42,199 nt of DNA from a bacterium. Lineage in GTDB: Bacteria > Pseudomonadota > Alphaproteobacteria > Rhodobacterales > Rhodobacteraceae. This document shows, one piece after another, positions 1 through 8,036 of the stretch; position 1 is the first letter of the stretch, and each line of letters starts with the position of its first letter. The notes beneath the pieces were generated by a model. That model ran no database searches. It worked only from the letters and a program-made list of their open reading frames with translations, and was not told where the DNA came from. Where the stretch lies: positions 104,682 to 146,880 of the forward strand of contig WGOE01000008.1 in the NCBI GenBank assembly GCA_016124195.1, read 5' to 3'. The position numbers were made by a program, and so were the translations under genes.

Positions 1-1260
1 GGCCTTCTCGGCTTCGTCCTGCAGGAAGTCGTAAAACTCATCCTTGGCGATCTTAAACCCGAAGCGCTCGCGGATCGTGTGGCGCAATCGGACAACAGCA
101 GCGTCATCCAGCCGGGGACCGAAGCCCGCCAGACCTTCGACGATATAGCGCTCGTTAAACGTGTCCTTGGTCAGCCTGACGCCCAGCTTGTGCAGCGCCA
201 CCCGCCAGTTGTGCAGCGTGTTGTGCGGCTTGCCCTCGTCGTTCAGCGTAAACTGCATGGCCTCGTCGGCCTGCACCACCTTTTGGCCAGATCGGATTTG
301 TTTGCGCGCATAGCGCTCGGCATTCCTGCCCGCCTCCAACACGCTTTCAGATATGCCAAAGCCGGGGTCCAGCAGTAGGCCCAGGATCACCTCACCCGGC
401 ACCTTGCCGCGCAAGAGCTGGCACACCGCGTCGAACAGCCATGCAGACCGGCTGTCGTCGCCCTCTTTGGGCGGTTCGTCGGGGTGTCGGCCAATGTTCA
501 CGATCACCCATGCGCGGTCAGGCACATCGGGGTACGCGGCCTGCAGCGCGGCCAGATCATCGGTTTTCACCATGTCGCCCACCGGAGGCAGGTCCGGCAA
601 GGGTGTGTCGCCAAGGGTGGCGGGTTTCTCAATCTTGGAGCCACCTTTGCCAAAGCTCTCAAGACGATACGAGGCATCGGTCCAGTGCAGCAGCGCGGTT
701 TCGCGATCCACCCGGCCCTTGGCGCGTTTCTTGGCATCTGGCAGGTTCTTGGTGCCGGGCAAGCGCAACAACCGGGAAACATCATGGGTGCCAGTGTCGC
801 CCCCGAAGATATCGCACAGCCAGATATTGGCGTCCTCGGCGCGGGCAATGTCGGTGGTCGGTTCGGTCAGCTTCCACAGCGCCTGATAGCCGTTGCCCGA
901 CGACACAATGGCGGTTGGTTCTGGCACCCCTTTGGGCGGTTTCGTCAATAGGCCCAGAGCTTCCTCGCGCCATGCGTCGGGGTCCACCTTTTCGGGCGGG
1001 TCCACGTCCACATGCAGATGCGTCACCGACACGATATCGGCCTTCGAGGCGCGGTTGTTGCCCAAGGCGTCGCTGGTCAGACCGACCGTGTAGTAGAAGT
1101 TCCAGCCCGCAATGCGGTCAGCAAGAAACTTCTGCATCATGTTGATCTTGGTCGGGCCGAAGGTGGCCGCGACGATTGCGCCGTCAGGTTTCTTGGCAGC
1201 GATAGCCCAAGGGCCTTCGGGTTGCAGCTTTCGCAGGTAGGTGATCGGGTCATTGTTCAT
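1..1260 (-). CDS. Primase-like replication protein of a mobile element (3' end cut by window edge)
   Basis: The frame is open from the ATG at 1260 to the left edge without a stop, so 420 residues are visible and the C-terminus is missing. Near residue 80 is the motif HLHVDVDP, a histidine followed by two acidic residues, which resembles the metal-binding motif of archaeo-eukaryotic primases of the RepB/primase-polymerase type found in plasmids and phages. Further on, SSGNGYQALW and a segment around RLLRLPGTKN also match the usual layout of such primases. A helicase or VirE-like domain would be expected in the missing part. The neighbours (AlpA-like protein, integrase, tRNA fragment) support a replication role in an integrative element. 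I see no exact family match, so the call is a class-level one. Confidence 0.7.
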   Translation of the reverse strand, partial: MNNDPITYLRKLQPEGPWAIAAKKPDGAIVAATFGPTKINMMQKFLADRIAGWNFYYTVGLTSDALGNNRASKADIVSVTHLHVDVDPPEKVDPDAWREEALGLLTKPPKGVPEPTAIVSSGNGYQALWKLTEPTTDIARAEDANIWLCDIFGGDTGTHDVSRLLRLPGTKNLPDAKKRAKGRVDRETALLHWTDASYRLESFGKGGSKIEKPATLGDTPLPDLPPVGDMVKTDDLAALQAAYPDVPDRAWVIVNIGRHPDEPPKEGDDSRSAWLFDAVCQLLRGKVPGEVILGLLLDPGFGISESVLEAGRNAERYARKQIRSGQKVVQADEAMQFTLNDEGKPHNTLHNWRVALHKLGVRLTKDTFNERYIVEGLAGFGPRLDDAAVVRLRHTIRERFGFKIAKDEFYDFLQDEAEKA

Positions 1261-1343
1261 TGTCGTTTCCTCGCGTTAGCGAGGGTCGTGGCGCGATTGA
1301 CCGGGGGTTCTGTCGGCTGGTCGTAGTAGGCCACACCCCCGGA

Positions 1344-1583
1344 TCAGTACTCGTCGTCACAGAATGAGCCGCGTGTGGATTGCGGCAGGATGGTCGGCTT
1401 TCCGGCCTCAGCCATCCGATCATGCATCCAAGCATCGACTTCGCGTTCAATGTAAGCGATGCGCTGGGGGCTGATCTTCACAGGGGCTGGGAACAGGCCA
1501 CGCTGGACCATTCCGCGCAAGGTGCGCTGTTTGATGGAAGTGCGCTCGGCAACTTCCTCTTTCGTCAAAAACTTCTCTGCCAT
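1344..1583 (-). CDS. AlpA-family helix-turn-helix regulator/excisionase-like protein
   Basis: This 79-residue protein starts with MAEKFLTKEEVAERTSIKQ, the usual N-terminal winged-helix motif of AlpA (phage regulatory) and DNA-binding excisionase proteins. The helix-turn-helix covers about residues 6-30, followed by FPAPVKISPQRIAYIEREVDAW, in which R-I-x-Y/W-x-E-x-E/D-V-x-x-W is typical of AlpA. In related islands such proteins control integrase expression and excision. It lies between the primase and the integrase on the same strand, with 83 bases to the primase start, so it probably belongs to the element's leading operon. The last eight residues are an acidic tail of no known role. Confidence 0.82.
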   Translation of the reverse strand: MAEKFLTKEEVAERTSIKQRTLRGMVQRGLFPAPVKISPQRIAYIEREVDAWMHDRMAEAGKPTILPQSTRGSFCDDEY

Positions 1584-1650
1584 GTCATTTCTCCGTAGTT
1601 GGCGGACATGGCATCTGTGTGCCGCAAGAGATGCGGCGGAAAAACGAGGG

Positions 1651-2256
1651 CTAAATCGTCATTCGGTCATTATGGCGCATCCAGTCGAGCGCGTTGCGGA
1701 GGTGTTTCACCTCGTAGCCGGGGTACAAATATTGACAGATCAGCAGCAGAAGCCGCCTATTTTCCTGCAAGTCCCGTGGTTTAAGACCATCTTGCAGGGG
1801 GCGAAACTGCCATGATGCGTCATAGAATTCACGAGCTTCCCAGAAGCCAATGACCAACTGAGCCACCGGCACAATCTGAGAAAGCCCAATGGGGCGATAA
1901 TAAACTGTGTGGTAGTTCTGTTTGATCTCGGACCCTTCGCCTCGGCCAAAGTTGATTACTTTCCACATCTCACCCAACGCGAATTGGTCGCGGTACTTTG
2001 ACGGTTTGCGCTTGCCGGTCATTCCATTGCGCCAGCGCCACCAATCGTCTGCCTCGTAAAAGGCGTCTATGGCGGCGTCCAAGAGGGCAGCAACGCTTTC
2101 GGGTTCCAGCCCTGCCCACCTTTTCCTTGGGTTCGGGGGAAGCTGGTCAACGATCAGCAATGTCTGTGCGCGACGATCATCAAGCGGCCAGAGCGTTTCT
2201 TTCTCAATGCGTTCCCGCTCGGCCAATTCCGCCGGATCGTCTTCGTGTTCACTCAC
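1651..2256 (-). CDS. Hypothetical protein of the mobile element
   Basis: A 201-residue protein I do not recognise. It begins with GTG at 2256, and its first 8 bases overlap the 3' end of the integrase gene, which suggests translational coupling and makes it likely to be a real gene. The N-terminus is highly charged (MSEHEDDPAELAERERIEKE). The middle is rich in tryptophan and other aromatics (FYEADDWWRWRNG and later QNYHTVYYRP). There are no membrane segments and no signal peptide. The mobile-element context suggests an accessory role, but nothing in the sequence reveals a function. Confidence 0.65.
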   Translation of the reverse strand: MSEHEDDPAELAERERIEKETLWPLDDRRAQTLLIVDQLPPNPRKRWAGLEPESVAALLDAAIDAFYEADDWWRWRNGMTGKRKPSKYRDQFALGEMWKVINFGRGEGSEIKQNYHTVYYRPIGLSQIVPVAQLVIGFWEAREFYDASWQFRPLQDGLKPRDLQENRRLLLLICQYLYPGYEVKHLRNALDWMRHNDRMTI

Positions 2257-3448
2257 CGACCAACTCCATCACATGCGCCGCATAGCGGTTCACAGCCTCG
2301 CGCCGTTCTGGCAGGTAGGCGTAGAGGTCGTAAACCCCGATCACCCCTTTGGGCTTGTGGTTGATAACCCGCTCGGCAATGTCCGGTGTGACGCCCAAGG
2401 CGGGCAAGCGGGTGCGCAAGGTGCGGCGCAGGTCGTGCATGGTGAAGTCTTCGGCGGCATCACCGCAGGCCTCGTCCAGCATGTCGGCCATCTTGGTCCC
2501 GGCGCTCATTGGCACCCGGCCCCCGGTTGTCGAGAAAATGTAAGGCCCGTTGAAGCGGGGCAGCGATTGCAGAATTGCCCAAGCGGCATCAGAGAACGGC
2601 GACAGGATCGGTTCCGATGTCTTGGTACGGTCGGCCTGCAGCAACAGCCCGCGCCGGGTCAGATCAATCTCATCCCATGTGGCGCGGGCCAATTCGTTCT
2701 TGCGCAGGCCGGTCAGCATCAAGAGCTGGATCAGCGGCCCAAAGGGGTAGCGCAGCGCACTAGCCGCCTGCCAGACCGCTTTCAGCTCGTCATCGTCCAA
2801 GACACGGGTGCGGGGCTTGTACGAGATATCCTTGCGGCGCATCCCAAGCATGATGTTGGCCGGGACGATATCGCGCTGGTGGGCAAAGCCCCAAAGCCGG
2901 GTCAGGTATTTGCGGATTTCCCGCGCGGTGCCAGCCCGACCGCTGGCGACGTAGCTGTCAAGCAGAGCGTTGATGTCGGCCAGTCTGATTTCGGTCATGG
3001 GGCGAGGCCCAAGGGTGGGGATGATGTGCATGGCAAAGCAACTGCGCATCGTGGCAATGGACTGGATATCGGCAAGGTCCATCATCGTGTTGGCGACCTT
3101 TGCGAGCGTTCCGTCATAGCGGGACGCCACCACTTGGGCTTGTTCGATCTTCGGGTCAATCCGGCGGTCTGCCTTGTCGGTCATCTCAAACGCCTTGCGA
3201 CGGGCTTCGGCAAGGCTGACGGCGGGATATGCGCCCAGCGAGATACGCTTCTGTTTGCCGCGCAGCTCGCGCCCGGTGTCGGTCAGGCCACCCTCGCCCA
3301 AGACGCGGTAGATCACGCTCCACGCCTTGTCGCCGGTATGGCTGATGCGCAGCACGAGACCCTTGGTGTCGTCGAGGTATTCTTCGCGCCCGGTGGCAGG
3401 CACAGGCAGGTTCTGGATCGCTTTGTCGGTCAGTCGCTTCTTCGGCAT
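2249..3448 (-). CDS. int: Tyrosine integrase, P4 type with N-terminal DUF4102
   Basis: This 399-residue site-specific recombinase inserts and excises the element. Residues 1-95 form the arm-binding DUF4102 domain (LTDKAIQNLPVPATGREEYL, then ISLGAYPAVSLAEARRKA). A SAM-like core-binding domain follows, and the catalytic domain starts near residue 215. The catalytic set is visible: R249 in LTGLRKNEL, K276 in DRTKTSEP, H338 and R341 in HDLRR, H364 in INHK, and the nucleophile Y373 in GVYDLYAYL. Length and motif order are normal for the family, so it looks intact. The start codon lies 161 bases from the tRNA-Thr fragment at 3610-3654, which is the presumed attachment site. The gene reads away from that site. 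Confidence 0.95.
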   Translation of the reverse strand: MPKKRLTDKAIQNLPVPATGREEYLDDTKGLVLRISHTGDKAWSVIYRVLGEGGLTDTGRELRGKQKRISLGAYPAVSLAEARRKAFEMTDKADRRIDPKIEQAQVVASRYDGTLAKVANTMMDLADIQSIATMRSCFAMHIIPTLGPRPMTEIRLADINALLDSYVASGRAGTAREIRKYLTRLWGFAHQRDIVPANIMLGMRRKDISYKPRTRVLDDDELKAVWQAASALRYPFGPLIQLLMLTGLRKNELARATWDEIDLTRRGLLLQADRTKTSEPILSPFSDAAWAILQSLPRFNGPYIFSTTGGRVPMSAGTKMADMLDEACGDAAEDFTMHDLRRTLRTRLPALGVTPDIAERVINHKPKGVIGVYDLYAYLPERREAVNRYAAHVMELVGE

Positions 3449-3609
3449 GGGATGCTCCGGGTTTCGCTTGGGGGTGCGGCGGGGTGTTTTCTGTGCCGTA
3501 CTCGCTCGCGTCCTGTATGTCCCGGTCTGCCGCTAAACGGCAACAAAATAGTGCAAAAACAGTCTCATGATGCCGCTGTTGCGCTCCGTTGCGCTTGGCG
3601 AGCTTCTTT

Positions 3610-3654
3610 TTGGTAAGGGAGAGGTCGAGAGTTCAATCCTCTCTTGCAGCACCA
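3610..3654 (+). other. att site: 3' fragment of tRNA-Thr(GGT)
   Basis: The stretch reads as the 3' part of a tRNA from the anticodon loop onward: TTGGTAA (anticodon GGT), 3' anticodon stem GGGAG, variable loop AGGTC, T-stem GAGAG, loop TTCAATC, T-stem CTCTC, acceptor strand TTGCAGC, discriminator A and CCA. The upstream sequence does not supply a 5' half: no D-arm, and CTTCT does not pair with GGGAG. So this is a truncated copy, not a tRNA gene. Tyrosine integrases commonly recombine in the anticodon loop of tRNA genes, and the integrase starts 161 bases away. An intact tRNA-Thr(GGT) should mark the other end of the element, left of the window. Confidence 0.85.
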
Positions 3655-4271
3655 TTTTCCAAAGAAAATATCCTTGCGGTTCAGTGTTATGTGCTGAATT
3701 TGTGTCTCCCTGTGCCGCGTTTTACCCACCTTTGTCGGCGCGGCGGGCCCCTTTGATCGTCGGCTTTCTTGCCGCGCCCGTGCGGCATGGTTCGCAACAA
3801 GGCGTGGGTCGGCTTGGCGGTGAATTGGCGGCGGGTCCAAGCGTCTTCTGCTTCCCCGGACGACGCGCGGCAAGAAGGTCCAACGAAATGAAGGCCGGTG
3901 CAGGTCGGGAATGAAGGTTTCGTCTATAAACGCGGTTCAGGCGCGCGTGCAGTCCGGAAATTTCACGTCCTTGCTTTGCGGCTCGCTTCCGGTCTTCCTC
4001 GCGACGGAATCGGACATCGGCGGGGCGATGGATCTGCACAGGGTCTTTGCGCCAGACGCAGACCCAACCGCCGCGCATGATGTTGCGGGCGATGGCGCCG
4101 GCTCTGGCCTTCCGGTGTCGAGGGTTGCCGGGAAAAGTCCAGCTTGAGGACGGCCAGCTTTCAAGGATGATGCTGAAAAAGCCATCGGGCCTTTCGGCGT
4201 ACCAAACGCCAGCCGGATCGGAGGCGGGCAGGGCTGCCCCTGTCCAGAATTGGGGCAGAGCCGGGTCAACC
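3655..4271. other. Stretch without a supported gene (decayed host flank)
   Basis: About 620 bases between the attachment site and the IS66 remnant. Several open frames of 60-118 codons exist on both strands, but none has a ribosome site, recognisable motif or conserved-looking composition. They are rich in Arg, Pro and Ala as expected of GC-rich non-coding sequence. The part next to 4272 may be degenerate downstream DNA of the IS66 element, but no second IS66 end or tnpB/tnpC motif could be found. Confidence 0.5.
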
Positions 4272-4505
4272 CTAACGGATTGCAGGCCAGTCTGAAACTG
4301 ACAGGGGGTTGGCCTTCACCCCCCGCCGACGCGCAACCTCGTCCAGGGTCACAGCCGTGATCGACGCCTCGGCCACGACCGGCCCCTTCGCCTCATCCGA
4401 CCAGCGCCGCCTCGACACCAGAGCGGTCGGAAGCTCCACAAACCCTATGGCCTCCATATGGCGCTCCCGATGGGCTCCCATGCAAATATCCACGCGGGAC
4501 CGCAT
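4272..4505 (-). pseudogene. Remnant of IS66-family tnpA (OrfA)
   Basis: The 77-codon frame contains PTALVSRRRWSDEAKGPVVA and then VTLDEVARRRGVKANPLSV, which match the helix-turn-helix of IS66-family TnpA proteins (pattern R-R-W-x-D-x-x-K-x-x-I-V-A-E...V-x-x-V-A-x-R-x-x-V-x-x-N). It stops soon after the helix-turn-helix (SVSDWPAIR), where a normal TnpA continues for roughly 50-60 residues. No TnpB or TnpC follows, so it is a dead fragment. The true start is probably the ATG for MEAIGFVELP inside this frame. Confidence 0.72.
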
Positions 4506-4510
4506 CGCAG

Positions 4511-4552
4511 TTTACGGATTCAGCCGGAAGGTGGGGTCAAGACGGCGCTTAC
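4511..4552 (-). mobile_element. One terminal end of a truncated IS66-family element
   Basis: On the minus strand the sequence from 4552 begins GTAAGCGCCGTCTTGACCCC. IS66 ends start with GTAAGCG, and the tnpA remnant follows in the correct orientation 47 bases inside. No matching opposite end was seen in 3655-4271, so the element has lost its other side. The end lies 65 bases from the stop of the LacI-type regulator, so the insertion landed just behind that operon. Confidence 0.65.
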
Positions 4553-4616
4553 GGTCACCGGGGCGGCCATGCGCGAAGCTTGCCGCCTGCCATAAAGCGA
4601 CCTTCTGCCGGCCGGG

Positions 4617-5618
4617 TCAGGCGGATTCGGTGGCCCGGGACGAACCTCGAATCACCAGGGTGACCGGGGTGCGCACCTCTGGAGGCGGGCGGATACCTTC
4701 GTTCAACCAGGCCAGGATCGCCTCGGCCGAACGACGGCCAAAGCCTTCGATGTCGCAATGGACCGAGGTCAGGCCGGGCAGGGATTGCCCGGATTCCTCG
4801 ATGTCGTCAAAACCCACAAGCCGAAAGTCATGACCGACGCGGATGCCCTTGTGCGTCAGGCCGGACAGCATGCCCAGGGCCACCAGATCGTTGAAACACA
4901 AGGCCGCATCGAAACGGCCCGGCGCCGCCTCGGCCTCGGCGCGACCGAAGGCGCGGGTGGGGCGGCCAAGCGTCACATGCGGTTCGAGGCCTTCCGCCTG
5001 CATGGTGCGCAGATAGCCTGACATACGCTCTTCGGTCACGGCACGGCCCTCGACACCGCCGACAAAGGCAATGCGACGGGCGCCCTCTTCGATCAGGTGC
5101 CGGGTCGCCAGCGCCCCGCCATTGCCGTAGTCGGGCACCGAAAAGGGGAAAAGGTCGGTGCGGTCGCTGACCTTGCGCAAGACCTGCAGGGCGGGGACCC
5201 CGGCGCGCTCCAGAAGGGCGAAGGCATCCTCGTCGCCGTAGGCGGGCGAGATGATCAGGGCGGATACCCCGTGTTCGACCATCCCCGCGATGGCGCGCTG
5301 CTGAAGCTTGGGGTCCTCGTCGGTATTGGCGAGGACGGCGGCAAAGCCGGCCTCGGACAGGGCCATCTGCACCGATGTCGCGAATTCGGTGAAGAAGGGA
5401 TTGCGCAGGTCGTTGATCACCAGCCCGATCAGCCCGACCTGGGACGAGCGCAGATTGGCCGCCGCCCGGTTGTAGACATAGCCGATCTCGGCCATGACGC
5501 GGCGCACGTCCTCACGCGTGGCAGAGGCGACGGTGGGGCTGTTCTGCAAGACAAGGCTGACAGTGGATTTCGAAACACCCGCCGCCTTTGCCACGTCGAT
5601 GATCGTCGGTCTGGCCAT
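4617..5618 (-). CDS. LacI-family transcriptional regulator
   Basis: A 333-residue regulator. Residues 4-50 form the LacI helix-turn-helix and hinge (TIIDVAKAAGVSKSTVSLVL, then NRAAANLRS). The rest is a periplasmic-binding-like effector domain (GLIGLVINDLRNPFFTEFA; FDAALCFNDLVALGMLSGL; DFRLVGFDDIEESGQSLPGL). Length is normal. It is the last gene of the unit that begins with the CoA transferase at 17559 and lies 55 bases behind the GMC oxidoreductase. It is the only LacI protein in the window, and LacI-type palindromes sit in the promoters at 17646-17690 and 21956-22000. It is therefore the probable repressor of both units, with a sugar or sugar derivative as likely inducer. It would also control its own expression. 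Confidence 0.93.
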   Translation of the reverse strand: MARPTIIDVAKAAGVSKSTVSLVLQNSPTVASATREDVRRVMAEIGYVYNRAAANLRSSQVGLIGLVINDLRNPFFTEFATSVQMALSEAGFAAVLANTDEDPKLQQRAIAGMVEHGVSALIISPAYGDEDAFALLERAGVPALQVLRKVSDRTDLFPFSVPDYGNGGALATRHLIEEGARRIAFVGGVEGRAVTEERMSGYLRTMQAEGLEPHVTLGRPTRAFGRAEAEAAPGRFDAALCFNDLVALGMLSGLTHKGIRVGHDFRLVGFDDIEESGQSLPGLTSVHCDIEGFGRRSAEAILAWLNEGIRPPPEVRTPVTLVIRGSSRATESA

Positions 5619-5673
5619 TCTTGCCCCTTTGGCCCCTGTTTCCCAACGCGGCAGGGCCCTGTCCAGCGAATTC

Positions 5674-7245
5674 TTAGGCGCCTCGGATCATGTCGGCCGC
5701 CTTTTCGGCGATCATGATCGTGGCGGCATTGGTGTTCGAAGACACGACCTGCGGCATGACCGAGGCATCGACGACGCGCAAGCCCGCGATGCCGCGCAGG
5801 CGCAACTGCGGATCGACCACGGCCTCGGCGTCCGAACCCATGCGGCAGGTGCCGGCCGGGTGATGGTCGGTCTTGGCATGGCTGCAGGCATAGTCGAAAT
5901 AATCCTGATCGGTCCGCACCTTGGGGCCTGGCAGACGTTCGGCCAGGACATAGGGTTTCAGCGCCTCCTGCGCCATGATCTCTTGCGCGAGTTTCAGACC
6001 CCTGATCGACATGTCGCGGTCATAGGGGTCGGCCCAGTAATTCGGGTCGATCAGCGGGGCGGCCTTCGGGTCTGCGCTGGCCAGCCGCACCGTGCCACGC
6101 GACCGGGGCCGCAGCAGTGCCGAGTTCAGCGTGACACCGCCCTGCGGCATCGCCGCCACCCCCGCCTCGATCCCCGAGCCGAGGCCAAGATGGAACTGGA
6201 TGTCGGGCTGCGGCGCATCCGTGTCGGCCCACCAGAAGCCCCCGGTCTCGAACAGGCTGGAGGCGACCGGGCCCTTGCGGGTCAGCAGGTATTGCAGTCC
6301 CGCCACCGCCGACCACAGGGGCTTGGCATAGCGGTCATAGGTATGCGGCCCGGTGCATTCGGCGATCACGAACAGATCGAGGTGGTCATGGAAATTCGCC
6401 CCGACGCCGGGTTGGTCCAGCACAACCGGGATGCCCAGCGACCGCAGATGATCCGCCGGACCGATGCCCGAAAGCTGCAACAGCCGGGGCGAGCCAATGG
6501 CGCCGGACGACAGGATCACCTCGCGGTCGGCCCGCACCACGCCCTGCCCGGCCAGATCCACGCCCACGGCCCGGCCCTGTTCGACCACGATCCGCAGAAC
6601 CTGCGCCCCGGTCATCACCGCAAGGTTGGGCCGATGCCGCGCCGGCCCCAGATAGGCCTGCGAGGCGGAAGAGCGGCGCACCCTGCGTTGGGTCAACTGG
6701 TAATAGCCCACGCCCTCGGGAGCCTCAGAAGTCAGGTCGGGGTTGAAGGGGATGCCCAACTGCCCGGCGGCGGCGAAATAAGCCTCGCAGATCGGCAGGG
6801 GCGCGGCGGGACGGCTGACGCCAAGCGGCCCGCCTTTGCCATGCCAGCGGTTGTCGAAGCTGTCATTGTCCTCGGCCTTGCGGAAATAGGGCAGGACGTC
6901 TTCATAGCTCCAGCCCGCGCAGCCCATCTGGCGCCAGTTGTCATAGTCCAGCGGATGACCGCGCGTGTAGATCTGCGCGTTGATGGTCGAGCCGCCGCCC
7001 AGCACCTTGGCCTGGGTGAAGCGGACCACCCGGTTCTTCAGGTGTCTTTGCGGAACCGTCTGCCAGCCCCAGCTTCCCAGCCCCTTGGTCATCTTCGCAA
7101 AGCCCGCCGGGATCTTGTAGAACGGATGCCAGTCGCGCGGGCCGGCCTCCAGCAGCAGGATGCGCAGATCGGGATCCTCCGACAGCCGCCCGGCCAGAGT
7201 GGAGCCGGCCGAGCCGCCGCCCACGATGATGTAATCCCAAGCCAT
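5674..7245 (-). CDS. GMC-family FAD-dependent alcohol dehydrogenase (choline dehydrogenase-like)
   Basis: A 523-residue flavoenzyme of the glucose-methanol-choline family, which oxidises primary or secondary alcohols to aldehydes or ketones. The FAD dinucleotide fold is at the N-terminus (DYIIVGGGSAGSTLAGRLSE). GMC signature 1 lies near residue 80 (KVLGGGSTINAQIYTRG) and signature 2 near 250 (SGAIGSPRLLQLSGIGPA). The catalytic His is in HHPAGTCRMG, and the C-terminal VVDASVMPQVVSSNTNA completes the active site. A GTG at 7251 is also possible, but the ATG at 7245 has better spacing from AGAGGA. There is no signal peptide, so it is probably cytoplasmic. Its place behind the SDR and in one unit with an aldehyde dehydrogenase suggests the two act in sequence. 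The substrate is unknown. Confidence 0.93.
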   Translation of the reverse strand: MAWDYIIVGGGSAGSTLAGRLSEDPDLRILLLEAGPRDWHPFYKIPAGFAKMTKGLGSWGWQTVPQRHLKNRVVRFTQAKVLGGGSTINAQIYTRGHPLDYDNWRQMGCAGWSYEDVLPYFRKAEDNDSFDNRWHGKGGPLGVSRPAAPLPICEAYFAAAGQLGIPFNPDLTSEAPEGVGYYQLTQRRVRRSSASQAYLGPARHRPNLAVMTGAQVLRIVVEQGRAVGVDLAGQGVVRADREVILSSGAIGSPRLLQLSGIGPADHLRSLGIPVVLDQPGVGANFHDHLDLFVIAECTGPHTYDRYAKPLWSAVAGLQYLLTRKGPVASSLFETGGFWWADTDAPQPDIQFHLGLGSGIEAGVAAMPQGGVTLNSALLRPRSRGTVRLASADPKAAPLIDPNYWADPYDRDMSIRGLKLAQEIMAQEALKPYVLAERLPGPKVRTDQDYFDYACSHAKTDHHPAGTCRMGSDAEAVVDPQLRLRGIAGLRVVDASVMPQVVSSNTNAATIMIAEKAADMIRGA

Positions 7246-7280
7246 CTTCACCGATCCTCTTGTTTCTGGCCGTCACGTCG

Positions 7281-8036
7281 TCAGCGGCGCGGGATGGACA
7301 GCCCGCCATCCACCGGCACGATCGCCCCAGTGGCAAAATCCATCGCCCCCAGCGCCATCGGCACCACCACCCGCCCGATATCGGCAGGTTGCCCCCAACG
7401 GCCCGCCGGCACCAGCCCGCCCGCGATGCGCGCCTCGTATCGGGCACGAATATCATGGCTCATCTCGGTCTCGATCAGCCCGGGGCGAAGTTCGAAGACC
7501 CCGATCCCCTCGGGGGCCAGCCGAACCGCGAAAGCCTCGGCCGCCATCGAGGCCGCGGCCTTCGAGATGCAGTATTCGGCCCGGTCGACCGAGACCATGC
7601 CGGCCGAAACCGAGGTCACGAAGATCAGCGCACGGTAATCGGCCGCACCCTGCGCCAGCATGCGGCGGGCGACCTCTTGCGCCAGAAAGAAGCTGCCGCG
7701 CAGGTTGATGTCCAGAACGAAGTCGAAATTCGCAGGCTCGATCGCCAGCATGTCGCCCGCCATCCGCGACGGCACCCCGGCGTTGGAGACCAAGGTGGTG
7801 ATCGGCCCGCAGTCGGCTTCGATCCGGGTCACGAGGTCGGCGACCTTGCCCACCTCTTTCAGGTCGTGCTGGAAATAGCGCGCGCCGGGCAACTGCGACA
7901 GCGCGGTGCCGATGATGGGATGGGTGGCGCGGGCCTGCCCGATCAGGGCGATGGCAAAGCCCGCCTCGTGCAGCGCCTCGGCAATGCCCAGACCCACGCC
8001 CTGGTGGCCCCCGGTGATGACTGCCAGACGTGTCAG
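7281..8036 (-). CDS. SDR-family oxidoreductase, apparently starting at CTG
   Basis: A short-chain dehydrogenase/reductase of about 251 residues. The first standard start codon in frame (GTG at 7997) would cut the glycine-rich cofactor motif in half. The in-frame sequence upstream, [20 protein letters not shown], contains the full motif TGGHQGVG. The best fit is therefore CTG at 8036, which overlaps the TGA of the preceding ATPase gene (CTGA) and lies 7 bases behind GAGGAAAGGA. Other family motifs are VSNAG, the catalytic Ser in VTSVSAG and YCISK (YxxxK). The C-terminus [15 protein letters not shown] is typical. It probably oxidises or reduces a hydroxyl in the pathway fed by the importer. The fold is certain, the substrate is not, and the start is inferred. 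Confidence 0.88.
   Translation of the reverse strand: MTRLAVITGGHQGVGLGIAEALHEAGFAIALIGQARATHPIIGTALSQLPGARYFQHDLKEVGKVADLVTRIEADCGPITTLVSNAGVPSRMAGDMLAIEPANFDFVLDINLRGSFFLAQEVARRMLAQGAADYRALIFVTSVSAGMVSVDRAEYCISKAAASMAAEAFAVRLAPEGIGVFELRPGLIETEMSHDIRARYEARIAGGLVPAGRWGQPADIGRVVVPMALGAMDFATGAIVPVDGGLSIPRR

Noticed and set aside
3610-3654. Functional tRNA-Thr gene
   Set aside because: There is no 5' half: the D-arm is missing and the 5' anticodon stem does not pair. It is a fragment.
3567-4078. Frames of 110-118 codons on both strands behind the attachment site
   Set aside because: They overlap each other, lack ribosome sites and motifs, and look like non-coding GC-rich sequence.
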